Assembly: GCA_015654615.1 (NCBI GenBank)
Contig: JAATGN010000415.1
Location: 1-33,273 of the forward strand
Length of the DNA stretch: 33,273 bases
Direction: 5' to 3'
From: Rhodospirillales bacterium
GTDB lineage: Bacteria; Pseudomonadota; Alphaproteobacteria; Rhodospirillales; Magnetospirillaceae
Shown here: positions 9,014 to 16,707 of the stretch, piece by piece
Numbering within the stretch: position 1 is the first letter of the stretch
Layout of the letters: each line of letters starts with the position of its first letter
Notes under the pieces: generated by a model
What the model was told of the DNA's origin: nothing
Seen by the model: the letters and a program-made list of their open reading frames with translations, nothing else
Databases searched by the model: none
Position numbers and translations under genes: made by a program

Positions 9014-9091
9014 AGTGGCACCGGCGTCCCTGCCGGTGTCCGCCGCTTGCGCGGCGGAGTCTTTTCCACCGGCGGGGACGCCTGTGCCACT
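9014..9091. repeat. Cruciform dispersed repeat, copy 1
   Basis: Outer arms at 9014-9038 and 9067-9091 are reverse complements at 23 of 25 positions (agtggcac...gccggtg). Between them sits a perfect inner hairpin, tccgccgc-ttgc-gcggcgga, at 9039-9058, followed by TCTTTT. A second copy lies at 32847-32914. It sits in the 328-base gene-free stretch 8813-9140 between galC and the MaoC fusion; I see no other feature there except the purine-rich ribosome binding site next to 8813. On the minus strand the outer hairpin runs into TTTT, so it may end the galBC transcript. Confidence 0.8.
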
Positions 9092-9140
9092 GACGCTTTT
9101 CTCCGTTGGCGAAGCGAAGCAGCCGTTTCCGAACGGCCCC

Positions 9141-9836
9141 TTACCGGCCTTCGTCGAGCGATTCGACGTAGCGCAGGCCCATCTCCTCGAGTTTCCGACG
9201 CATGCCGTAGAGATCCAGGCCGAGCTCGCCGGCCGCCAGACGAAGGCGCTTGGCCTCTTCCAGGCGGGCTCGTTCCTCGCCGCGAACCGCCGCCGTCTCG
9301 GCCTGCCGGTTGGGGATGACGACCACGCCGTCGTTGTCGGCGATGACGGCGTCGCCGGGATAAACGACGATTCCGGCGCAAACGACCGGCACATTGACCG
9401 AACCCAGGCTCGCCTTGACGGTCCCCCGCGCATGGACGGCCTTGGACCAGACGGGAAAGGCCATGTCCCGCAAGGCGGCGGTATCGCGGCAGCCGGCGTC
9501 GATGATCAGGCCGGCCACGCCTCTGGCCTTCATCGAGGTGGCCAGCAGGTCGCCGAACATGCCGTCGTTGTTGTCCGAGAGACAGGCCAGCACCACCACG
9601 TCGCCGGGCGAACATTGTTCGATGGCGACATGCAGCATCCAATTGTCCCCGGGGGGCGCCAGAATGGTGACGGCCGGGCCGGCGATGCCGGGACCGTCAT
9701 AGATCGGCCGCAGATGGGGATGCATCAGGCCGACGCGCCCCATGGCTTCATGGACGGTCGCCACGCCCAGTTTCGCGAGACGGGCCGCCAGCGCCGGCGG
9801 AAAGCTGGGTTTCCCGGTGACGACGAGGCCGATCAT
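9141..9836 (-). CDS. galC: 4-carboxy-4-hydroxy-2-oxoadipate aldolase (RraA/GalC/LigK family)
   Basis: A 231-residue member of the RraA-like class II aldolase family. Known family members GalC and LigK cleave 4-carboxy-4-hydroxy-2-oxoadipate to pyruvate and oxaloacetate, and often decarboxylate oxaloacetate, with a divalent metal. Visible landmarks are GPAVTI, GDVVVLACLSDNNDGMFGDLLATSMKARG, the substrate-binding IIDAGCRDTAALRD and DNDGVVVIPNRQAE near the C-terminus, where a long helix with EERARLEEAKRLR follows. The length fits GalC/LigK rather than the shorter RraA RNase E inhibitor (about 160 residues). Its ATG overlaps the galB stop by four bases, so the two consecutive pathway steps are translationally coupled. 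Confidence 0.85.
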   Translation of the reverse strand: MIGLVVTGKPSFPPALAARLAKLGVATVHEAMGRVGLMHPHLRPIYDGPGIAGPAVTILAPPGDNWMLHVAIEQCSPGDVVVLACLSDNNDGMFGDLLATSMKARGVAGLIIDAGCRDTAALRDMAFPVWSKAVHARGTVKASLGSVNVPVVCAGIVVYPGDAVIADNDGVVVIPNRQAETAAVRGEERARLEEAKRLRLAAGELGLDLYGMRRKLEEMGLRYVESLDEGR

Positions 9837-10558
9837 GCGAGTTCTCCGGTGACTTGGGGAAACACCCGCTGATAAGCCTCGGCGAATTCGATTTTGAGAT
9901 TGGAGTTGCGGCTCGCCTGGGCGCCCCGCTGCAGGGCGACGCGCGTGTAGTAATCCCACAGATGTTCCTGGGCTGCCATCGTCTCGAAGGCGGCCCGTTT
10001 CTTTTCCCAGACCTCCGAGATGTCCAGCAGGGTGTTCGGATGCCATTCGCATTGCTCGGGCTGATGCGGCTCGAACAGAAAAACCGGCGGCGCCCCCAGG
10101 ACTTTCCTCTGTTCGGGACGATGTCCATGCGCCTGGGCGACGATGCGCGCCTCCTGGGCGACATGGGCGGCCAGGGGATGGTCGAAGTTGTAGGGATCGC
10201 GCAGGGAATGGGTCAGGACGAATTCGGGGTCGATCGTCCGATAAAGATCCGCCAGAGCCAGCACCGCGCTGTCCGGCACCCGCAGGGGGTAGTCGCCGAG
10301 ATCCAGGAAACGCAATTCGGCGCCCAGGATGGCCGCCGCCGCTTCGGCTTCGCCGCGCCGCGCCGTCTTGACCCGGTCCAAGGTCATGCCCGGTTCCTTC
10401 CACAGTTTGGCGGATTCACCCCGTTCGCCGAAGGACAGGCAGACGATGGCCACCTCATAACCGCGCTTGGCATAAAGCGCGATCGCTCCACCCGCCCGCC
10501 AGACGAAATCCGCCGAATGGGCGCTGACCACCAGGGCCGTTTTTGTTTTGTCGGTCAT
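9833..10558 (-). CDS. galB: 4-oxalomesaconate hydratase-like PIG-L (LmbE) family protein
   Basis: A 241-residue PIG-L/LmbE-fold zinc protein. In the gallate pathway GalB of this fold hydrates 4-oxalomesaconate to 4-carboxy-4-hydroxy-2-oxoadipate, the substrate of GalC. The metal motif reads AHSAD (residues 13-17) in place of the deacetylase-type AHPDD, as known for GalB-type hydratases, with further ligands expected at DHPLAAH (126-132). Other landmarks are FGERGESAKLWKE and LTHSLRDPYNFDHP. The ATG at 10558 follows GGAAAG. Pairing with galC in an overlapping operon strongly supports the hydratase role over a sugar deacetylase. Confidence 0.85.
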   Translation of the reverse strand: MTDKTKTALVVSAHSADFVWRAGGAIALYAKRGYEVAIVCLSFGERGESAKLWKEPGMTLDRVKTARRGEAEAAAAILGAELRFLDLGDYPLRVPDSAVLALADLYRTIDPEFVLTHSLRDPYNFDHPLAAHVAQEARIVAQAHGHRPEQRKVLGAPPVFLFEPHQPEQCEWHPNTLLDISEVWEKKRAAFETMAAQEHLWDYYTRVALQRGAQASRNSNLKIEFAEAYQRVFPQVTGELA

Positions 10559-10589
10559 GAGTTCTTTCCTTTCCCGTTGTCGCCCGGTT

Positions 10590-10643
10590 GATCCGCCGGC
10601 TTGCGGCCTCGCGAGGCGTCCGCAAGCCGGCGCCGGCCGGATC
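10590..10643 (-). other. Large intercistronic hairpin between porin gene and galB
   Basis: A perfect 12-bp stem (10595-10606 with 10620-10631) is capped by the inner palindrome cctcgcgagg, and an outer gatccg/cggatc pair extends it to about 10590-10643. It begins at the porin stop codon on the transcribed strand and lacks a U-tract. Such hairpins often protect upstream mRNA from 3' decay or partly stop transcription, which would let the abundant porin be made in excess of GalB and GalC. That role is inference. Confidence 0.6.
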
Positions 10644-12003
10644 AGTCGCCGCCGCCCGAACCGGAGGAGGGCAGGCCGAGCAGTCCGCCGAAATTGATGG
10701 TGAGCTTGATCCCCAGCACCCATGCGTCGGCGGGAACCGTCTTGGTCGCCGGTATCGATGCATTATCGGGATGAATGATGTATTGGACGCTCGGAGTGAA
10801 ACGCACCCCCGGGGTGACGGCGAAGCCGTAATTCAGCTCCAGCGGAAACTCGTCCGGATTGTTGAGGCCTTGCCCTCCCGCCTTGATGCGGGAGTCGCGC
10901 AGGAATTCGTTTTCGCGCGACGTGACGCGGAGATAGTTGCCGACGAAGCCGATGGTGTCCTGCGGCCGGCTGGCCAACGGACCGGTCCACACCGCGCCGG
11001 CGATCAGCTGGGAGCCGTAGATTTCGGTGAGATCGAGCTGCCGGACATAACCCCCGAAGACCGAGATTCCCCTGGAGGTCGTCCGGTCGGGACGCCAGAT
11101 CGTCTTGTCGGCCAGGCCATAGACCGTATTGCGAATGGCGACCTGTTGCGCTTTTCCCTTGTTGAGGGCGAGGGATTTTCCACTTGTATTGAAAAACGGA
11201 TCGCTATGCGCGCCGTCGCTGTAGACTTCGCCGAATTTTATATTGAGCGGATATTGTGTGTCCTTGGCTTTTTCCGAATAGGCGACTTCGATCGGCACGG
11301 TGACGCCGGTGGCGTGAGTCGTCGCCCAATCGAAGCCCCAGGTATGGGCGATGAAGGGATTGACTTCGAACGCGCCGGCCATCAAAGACACTTGAGGAGT
11401 GAAATTATATGATACTGCACCAGCCCAGGTTGCAGACGGAAGCAGCGTAAAGCCCGACTGCGATTTCAGGATCACCGGAACGCCACATTCCGCGCCATTT
11501 TCGAAATCGCAGAATTCCTTCAGACGACCGAAAATAGACGTCGTGCCGGTTCGACCGACGATAAAGTACAGTTTGTCGTCGAACATCTTCTGGTCGTAGG
11601 TGAGCAAGCCGAAATGAAGATGGTTGTAAGGGTTCTTATATATCTCTTGAACCTTGAAGGATGTTCCGAGGGATTGAAGCGAAAGGGAATCGCCGTAATC
11701 GCGATAAATGGTGGTGTGGATCTTTCCGCCGGCAATGCCGGCGAGCTTGTCCAGGTCAAAATCCGCGCCGAACTGGAATTGCCCGACGTTCGTGCCGCCC
11801 CGGTGGACGCCGCCGACCGGATTGGTGGCGAATTCGTTGATGATCTGGGCGCGCGGGTCGATCCCCGAGTCATGCAGGCTCAATAAGGAGCTCCGCAGCG
11901 AATCGAAAGTTTCGTCTTGTGGCGGATCCGCTCTGGCGGCTGTGGAGACGAAGGCGACCGCCGCGAACAGGACGGCCATTCCGAACTTGCGATAGACTTC
12001 CAT
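10642..12003 (-). CDS. OprB-family carbohydrate-type outer-membrane porin
   Basis: A 453-residue outer-membrane beta-barrel of the OprB family. A signal peptide is visible (MEVYRKFGMAVLFAAVAFVSTAARA-D). Barrel-like alternation follows, with GVHRGGTNVGQFQFGADFDL near the N-terminus, FIVGRTGTTSIFG, YRDYGD, WGFDWATTH, and a family-type end ELNYGFAVTPGVRFTPSVQYIIHPD ... AWVLGIKLTINF. I chose the ATG at 12003 with GGGGAG upstream; the frame from 12042 adds 13 residues before the signal peptide. OprB proteins are named for glucose uptake, but relatives occur in aromatic-acid clusters, and the neighbours here suggest entry of an aromatic or polycarboxylic acid. A two-cysteine loop (EFCDFENGAECG) may form a disulfide. 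Confidence 0.85.
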   Translation of the reverse strand: MEVYRKFGMAVLFAAVAFVSTAARADPPQDETFDSLRSSLLSLHDSGIDPRAQIINEFATNPVGGVHRGGTNVGQFQFGADFDLDKLAGIAGGKIHTTIYRDYGDSLSLQSLGTSFKVQEIYKNPYNHLHFGLLTYDQKMFDDKLYFIVGRTGTTSIFGRLKEFCDFENGAECGVPVILKSQSGFTLLPSATWAGAVSYNFTPQVSLMAGAFEVNPFIAHTWGFDWATTHATGVTVPIEVAYSEKAKDTQYPLNIKFGEVYSDGAHSDPFFNTSGKSLALNKGKAQQVAIRNTVYGLADKTIWRPDRTTSRGISVFGGYVRQLDLTEIYGSQLIAGAVWTGPLASRPQDTIGFVGNYLRVTSRENEFLRDSRIKAGGQGLNNPDEFPLELNYGFAVTPGVRFTPSVQYIIHPDNASIPATKTVPADAWVLGIKLTINFGGLLGLPSSGSGGGD

Positions 12004-12102
12004 GGTGACGTTCTCCCCATATGTTGTTTTTTTGAGAGACACTCATGTCGATCGTTTCATTATGTTTATAGTTGGACGATCATGAGGTATTGCGATGGGT
12101 TA

Positions 12103-13404
12103 TTACTCTACCCATCCCGAATTCAGCTCGATGTCCAATTGCCGGCGATCCAACGCTCCTTCCCAGTTCGCGACGACGATGGTCGCCACGCAGTTGCCGG
12201 CGATATTCGTGAAGACGAAGGCGGAGGCCAGCATGCGATGGATGCCCAGGATCAGCGCCATCGAAGCCACGGGAATGGTATTCGTCGCCGCCAATGTCAC
12301 GGCCAGGACGACGAGGGCCGCTCCAGAGACGCCGGCCGCGCCTTTCGAGGTCAGCAGCAGCACCAGCAACAGGCCGAGTTGTCCCTGCCACGACAGGTCG
12401 GTGTTGGTGGCCTGGGCCAGGAAAACGGCGGCTCCGGCGAAATAGAGGCAGGTGCCGTCGTGATTGAAGGTATAGGCGGTGGGCAGCACCAGCCCGACCA
12501 CGGATTTCTGGCAGCCCAGCCGCTCCAGTTTGGTGAGGAGCTTGGGAAAGACCGATTCCGACGAGGTCGTGCCGATGACCAGCAGCAATTCGGTGCGGAT
12601 ATAGCGCATCAGTTTCAGCAGGCTGAAGCCGGATGCGCGGCAGATCGGAAACAGAATCAAGACGAAGAACAATGAACAGATGAAGTAGAAGACGATGATC
12701 AGCTTTCCCAGCGACAGCAGGGATTCGAAGCCGAATTTTCCGACGGTGAAGGCGATCGCGCCGAAGGCGCCGATGGGGGCCACCTTCATCGCCAGTCCGA
12801 TCATCCAGAACAGCACCGCGGAAATGCTGTCGATCGCCTCGATGACCGGCTTGGCGCGCTCGCCGACCGCCGAAAGGCCGAAGGCGAACAACACGGAAAA
12901 AAACAATATCTGCAAAATATCGCCACGCGCGAAGGCGCCGATCACCGTCATCGGAATGACGTTCAGCAGGAATTCGCTGGCGGTAATGGCGTGATGGGCT
13001 TGCGTGACATAGCTGTCGACGGCGGCGGCGTCGAGCTTGCTCGCATCGATATTCATTCCCTCGCCGGGCCGAAAAATATTCATTACGACCAGTCCGAGGA
13101 CCAGGGCGAGAGAGGTGACGACCTCGAAATACAGGAGGGCCTTGAGCGCCACGCGACCGACCTTTTTCATATCCTGTACTCTGGCGATGCCGCTGCAGAC
13201 GGTACAGAATATGACCGGGCCGATGAGCATTTGGATGAGGTGAATGAACGCGTCGCCGAATGCCTTCATGTCGACGGCGAGCTTTGCGTCGAAATAAGCC
13301 AGGGCGACGCCGAGACACATCCCAAAAAACACCTGGAAAGACAGGTCTTTGTAGAATGGCTTTTTTTTCTTCAAGGCGGGTGAAACCGTCGCTGACATGT
13401 TCAT
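12103..13404 (-). CDS. dctA: DctA-type C4-dicarboxylate:cation symporter
   Basis: A 433-residue inner-membrane symporter of the DAACS (glutamate/C4-dicarboxylate) family. Family landmarks are present: IHLIQMLIGPVIFCTVCSGIA, the serine-rich hairpin GTTSSESVFPKLL, the cation/substrate loop YTFNHDGTCLYF, the second hairpin TSKGAAGVSGAALVVLA, and IAGNCVATIVVANWEGALD. The usual FN(L/M)DGT motif reads FNHDGT and the NGxAT motif reads NCVAT, so the substrate may differ from succinate or malate. The start at 13404 has GGGAGG five to six bases upstream; a second ATG two codons later is an alternative. Its place between the porin gene and the decarboxylase-like gene argues for uptake of the cluster's own acid. 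The symbol refers to the family. Confidence 0.85.
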   Translation of the reverse strand: MNMSATVSPALKKKKPFYKDLSFQVFFGMCLGVALAYFDAKLAVDMKAFGDAFIHLIQMLIGPVIFCTVCSGIARVQDMKKVGRVALKALLYFEVVTSLALVLGLVVMNIFRPGEGMNIDASKLDAAAVDSYVTQAHHAITASEFLLNVIPMTVIGAFARGDILQILFFSVLFAFGLSAVGERAKPVIEAIDSISAVLFWMIGLAMKVAPIGAFGAIAFTVGKFGFESLLSLGKLIIVFYFICSLFFVLILFPICRASGFSLLKLMRYIRTELLLVIGTTSSESVFPKLLTKLERLGCQKSVVGLVLPTAYTFNHDGTCLYFAGAAVFLAQATNTDLSWQGQLGLLLVLLLTSKGAAGVSGAALVVLAVTLAATNTIPVASMALILGIHRMLASAFVFTNIAGNCVATIVVANWEGALDRRQLDIELNSGWVE

Positions 13405-13508
13405 CGTTCCCTCCCGGGGAAACAGGCATTCGTTACCATGTCGGACAACCGGTCATGGTGCTGATTTGTGCTTCTTATATTCGTCATCTCTTATCGGATG
13501 ACGGGATA

Positions 13509-14420
13509 TTAGTTTGCGAATTCACCCAGTAACGAAATCGCGTCTTCGAATATTTCGTCCACGGTGAGTTGGCGCGGCAGAAGTGCCTGCCGTTCGCAGA
13601 AATCCAGGATCAGTTGCATCGGCCGGCGCAGCGCGGCGACGCCGAAGCCCAGGCGGTCCGGCCCGCCGGGTGTGCTTCCGGCCTTCGCCTTGCCGCGTTT
13701 CAGCAGATCGTAGACCGCGCGGACGCATTGCGGATTTTCCCGGGCGACGGCTCGGCTCATCACGACCATATGGTTGATCGGCACGAACCGATGCCGCCGA
13801 AACCACGCCTGATCCGCCGCCGCGGCGTCGGGGATCAGCGGCTTCAGGCCGGGCTCGTCGGGCAGGTCATTGCCGAGGATGGCCGCATCGAGTTCCCCGG
13901 CCCGCAGCATGGGAAGCAGTTTTTTGTCCTGGGCGGCCCGCCGCGAGAACGGGGGATCCCGATATTCCGCGAGATGCGAGCCCTCGAAGGTCACCCAGTC
14001 GACCTTTTCGAGCGGCACGCCGTAGGTTTCGGCCAGAATGGCCCGCACCCACATGCCGGTGGTCTGCGAATAGGTGCGGACCCCGACCCTCGCTCCGGGC
14101 AAGTCGGCCGTCGTCATCGGACGGCGTTCGGCGTTGTAGATGATGCATCCCTGCTGGAAGCGGGCGGCGACCACGGCCGGCAGCAGGACGATCGGCTTGC
14201 CGTAAGCCTTCGCCTGCAAATAGGTGACGATGGCCATTTCGCTGACGTCATAGGCCTGTGTCCGCGCCATCGGCGCGAAGGCGCGGTGGATCGGCTCGAC
14301 CTCGACGAAGTCCAGGGCCACGTCGGCCGAGACGATTTCGCCGGATTTCAGGCCGGCCGTGTGCGGGTAATCGCCCAGCGCCGTCCGCAGCCGCGGCGGG
14401 TGAGCGGCGTCATTCTTCAT
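13509..14420 (-). CDS. 4,5-dihydroxyphthalate decarboxylase-like protein (periplasmic-binding-protein fold)
   Basis: A 303-residue protein of the Pht5/4,5-dihydroxyphthalate decarboxylase-like group, which shares the fold of type II periplasmic binding proteins. Landmarks are RTALGDYPHTAGLKSGEI, FDVSEMAIVTYLQAKAYGKP-like DVSEMAIVTYLQAKAYGKP, the LPAVVAARFQQGCIIYN segment, and GARVGVRTYSQTTGMWVR. There is no signal peptide, which favours a cytoplasmic enzyme over a transporter component. Known Pht5 enzymes convert 4,5-dihydroxyphthalate to protocatechuate. I chose the ATG at 14420 (GGAG nine bases upstream), overlapping the upstream amidohydrolase by 11 bases; the frame from 14459 is less likely. 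The substrate is not fixed by sequence; many relatives are only annotated as substrate-binding proteins. Confidence 0.75.
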   Translation of the reverse strand: MKNDAAHPPRLRTALGDYPHTAGLKSGEIVSADVALDFVEVEPIHRAFAPMARTQAYDVSEMAIVTYLQAKAYGKPIVLLPAVVAARFQQGCIIYNAERRPMTTADLPGARVGVRTYSQTTGMWVRAILAETYGVPLEKVDWVTFEGSHLAEYRDPPFSRRAAQDKKLLPMLRAGELDAAILGNDLPDEPGLKPLIPDAAAADQAWFRRHRFVPINHMVVMSRAVARENPQCVRAVYDLLKRGKAKAGSTPGGPDRLGFGVAALRRPMQLILDFCERQALLPRQLTVDEIFEDAISLLGEFAN

Positions 14421-15297
14421 TTTCGTCAGCTCCGGACCGCTGAGGTGCCGCCGACGCATAGAGCCGGCGCGCCGTATTCGAAAAAATCCATGTCCGATCC
14501 GTCTCCGGAAGAATCGACAGGCAGGCCTCGGCCTCGGCCAGCAGCGCCGAAAGCGCGCCTTCCGCCGCCGGAAAGTTCGATCCCCAGGCGATGCGCCGCG
14601 CGCCGAAGGCGCCGACCAGGAGCGGCAGGAAGGCCTGCGGGGTGGATGCGCCGCGCGCCGCCTCGCCGATGGTCCGGCTGGTGAGCTTCAGGTAAACGTT
14701 GGGTTCCTCCGCCAGGCCGAACAGCGGCGCCGCGGCGTCGTAGGGAGGGCCGCCGGCCAGGTCGGGACGGGCCAGATGATCCAGCAGGACGCGGACCTCG
14801 GGAAACCGTCCCAGCATGCCGCGCAGCGCCGGAATGCCGTCGGCGGTCATCTGCAGGCAGATGGAGACCTTGTGCGCCTGCGCATAGTCCCAGACCGGAA
14901 ACGAGCGTTCGTCGTCCAGCCAGCCGGCCTGGCCGGGCATGGTGCTGCCCGTGGTGAACAGCCGCAGTCCGCTCAATCCGGCATCGAGCCAGCGACGCAT
15001 CTGGGCGACCGCGTCGGCGGCCAGGACATCGATGGAAAACACGCCGCTGAAGCGATCGGGGTGGGCCTTCACGGCCGCGGCGACATAACTATTGTCGTTG
15101 CCATAAGCCGTGGAGGCCTGCACGACGACGGCGTGCGTTATGCCGGCCTCGTCCATCGCCGCCAGCAAGGCATCGTAGGTGACGGGGCGCTTGCGCGACC
15201 AATCCGACTGATGTCCTCCCACCGGAGCCAATGGATAACGCTGGGTATCCGCGGAAATTGCATGAGTGTGCGTATCGATGATGTCCAAGATTTCCAA
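14410..15297 (-). CDS. LigI-like amidohydrolase (2-pyrone-4,6-dicarboxylate lactonase family)
   Basis: A 295-residue amidohydrolase-superfamily protein of the LigI/fuconolactonase type. The metal-site motif DTHTH is at residues 8-12, a later histidine is in LLDHLARPD, and the final strand is IAWGSNFPAAE. LigI hydrolyses 2-pyrone-4,6-dicarboxylate to 4-oxalomesaconate, the substrate of GalB, which is encoded downstream. The position of the catalytic aspartate in GxDxP of LigI is Asn241 here. Translation probably starts at TTG 15297, with GAGGG five bases upstream; no in-frame ATG upstream fits. It is the first gene of the minus-strand cluster and faces the LysR gene. Another lactone is possible as substrate. 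Confidence 0.72.
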   Translation of the reverse strand: MEILDIIDTHTHAISADTQRYPLAPVGGHQSDWSRKRPVTYDALLAAMDEAGITHAVVVQASTAYGNDNSYVAAAVKAHPDRFSGVFSIDVLAADAVAQMRRWLDAGLSGLRLFTTGSTMPGQAGWLDDERSFPVWDYAQAHKVSICLQMTADGIPALRGMLGRFPEVRVLLDHLARPDLAGGPPYDAAAPLFGLAEEPNVYLKLTSRTIGEAARGASTPQAFLPLLVGAFGARRIAWGSNFPAAEGALSALLAEAEACLSILPETDRTWIFSNTARRLYASAAPQRSGADENEE

Positions 15298-15375
15298 CTT
15301 TCCCTCTCATCCGCATCTGGTCGCTGCGGATTGAAGTCTAGGCCATATTCGACGCGTAACTTCATACGAAGCATT

Positions 15376-15414
15376 TTACTGGTCATAAATTTAGGTTAAG
15401 CTGAACCATAGGTT
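15376..15414. promoter_or_regulatory. Candidate LysR operator in the divergent intergenic region
   Basis: Between the LigI-like gene and the LysR gene (15298-15483) there are spaced half-sites: GGTT-N6-AACC at 15394-15407, then AACC-ATA-GGTT at 15404-15414, in an AT-rich tract. LysR regulators commonly bind such dyads between divergent genes. No unambiguous -35/-10 pair was found for either direction. Confidence 0.35.
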
Positions 15415-15483
15415 TTAAGTCGATATAGGGTCGGCCGCGGCCCTGAAATCCGGGGCTTCCCTGCCGAATTGGAACGGCTGGTG

Positions 15484-16707
15484 ATGGAAGAGGCGTTCAG
15501 TTTGCGGCGGCTGTTCCTGTTCGATGCGGTGTGCCGCACCGGCGGGATCGGTCAGGGCGCCAACTCCGTCGGGCTGTCGCAGCCGGCCGTCAGCCAGGCC
15601 ATGGCGAAACTGGAGGCGCATTTCGGCGCCCTGCTGCTCGACCGCCGTCACGGCGGCAGCGAACTGACCCGGCAAGGCCTCATCCTCCACCGGCGCGTAA
15701 GGCGGATGCTGAATCAGATGGAGCAGGCCGTGGCCGTCCTGTTGGATGGTCCGGCCTTGTCGTCGCCGCTGGTCGGCAAGATCTGCCGCAACCTGACGGA
15801 TACGCAGATCCGTTGCCACATCGCCATCGCGCAAGCCGGATCCGCCGCCGAGGCGGCGCGGCTATTGCGAATATCGCAGCCGGCCGTGCACCGCGCGGCC
15901 CGGGAAATCGAGCATACGGTCCAGGTGGCCCTTTATCGGCGGCGGGTACACGGCGTGTCCGCGACCGGCCCGGGCATGGAATTCGCCCGCCGGCTGCGCC
16001 TGGCTCTTCACGAGATCACCCAGGCGCTGGAGGATCTGTCGGCGGCGCGGGGACAAACCCGGGGGCGGATCTCGGTCGGCGTGCTGCCGCTGGTGCCGCG
16101 GCGATGGCTGGCCCGGGCGATGGGACAATTGCTGCGCATCCATCCCGACGCCGTGGTCTCTTTTTGGGAAGGCGCCCACGACCGCATGCTGGCCGATCTG
16201 CAATTCGGCAAGATCGACATCATGGTCGGGGCGTTGCGCGATCCGCGATTGGGCGGCAGCGTGGTCGAAGTCGATCTGTTCGCCGATCCCTATGTGGTGG
16301 TGGTGCGGCGCGGCCACCGCCTGGCCGGCCGGCCGGCCATCACCGGACATGACCTCGCGGGATGCGACTGGGTCGTCCCGCAGACGGACATGCCGCGCCG
16401 GGCGGTGATCGAAGCCATGCTGGCCACCCTGCCGCGCCGTCCGCGCGTCGTGGTGGAGACCAGTTCGCTGGCGATGATGACGGCGATGCTGACCGAAAGC
16501 GACTGTGTCACCTTATTGTCGCGTTCGCAGATATCGCATGAGGACTGGGGCAAGGACCTCGAGGCGCTTGCCGTCGCCGCGCCCAAAGGGCGGCGCATGG
16601 TGGGGCTGACCATGCGGCAGGATTGGCTGGCGACGCCGGTGCAGCAGGCCTTCATCGACCATCTGTTCCGGGAATGCCGGGACGGCGCGCCGGCCAACGC
16701 CTCCTGA
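15484..16707 (+). CDS. LysR-type regulator with two N-terminal helix-turn-helix domains
   Basis: A 407-residue regulator, about 100 longer than an ordinary LysR protein. Residues about 5-65 form a LysR winged helix with LSQPAVSQAMAKLE. Residues about 98-165 form a second one with AAEAARLLRISQPAVHRAAREIE, and an effector domain begins near residue 188 (GRISVGVLPLVPRRW). The duplicated recognition helices (SQPAVSQA and SQPAVHRA) are clear. It is divergent from the catabolic cluster and so probably controls it in response to a pathway acid. I chose ATG 15484 with GGA upstream; GTG 15481 and TTG 15469 are alternatives. Its stop is followed at once by a dispersed repeat. Confidence 0.9.
   Translation: MEEAFSLRRLFLFDAVCRTGGIGQGANSVGLSQPAVSQAMAKLEAHFGALLLDRRHGGSELTRQGLILHRRVRRMLNQMEQAVAVLLDGPALSSPLVGKICRNLTDTQIRCHIAIAQAGSAAEAARLLRISQPAVHRAAREIEHTVQVALYRRRVHGVSATGPGMEFARRLRLALHEITQALEDLSAARGQTRGRISVGVLPLVPRRWLARAMGQLLRIHPDAVVSFWEGAHDRMLADLQFGKIDIMVGALRDPRLGGSVVEVDLFADPYVVVVRRGHRLAGRPAITGHDLAGCDWVVPQTDMPRRAVIEAMLATLPRRPRVVVETSSLAMMTAMLTESDCVTLLSRSQISHEDWGKDLEALAVAAPKGRRMVGLTMRQDWLATPVQQAFIDHLFRECRDGAPANAS

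Noticed and set aside
9141..10403. Longer galC frame extending through galB
   Set aside because: The upstream part overlaps galB in another frame and lacks family resemblance. The internal ATG at 9836 matches the family start and overlaps the galB stop.
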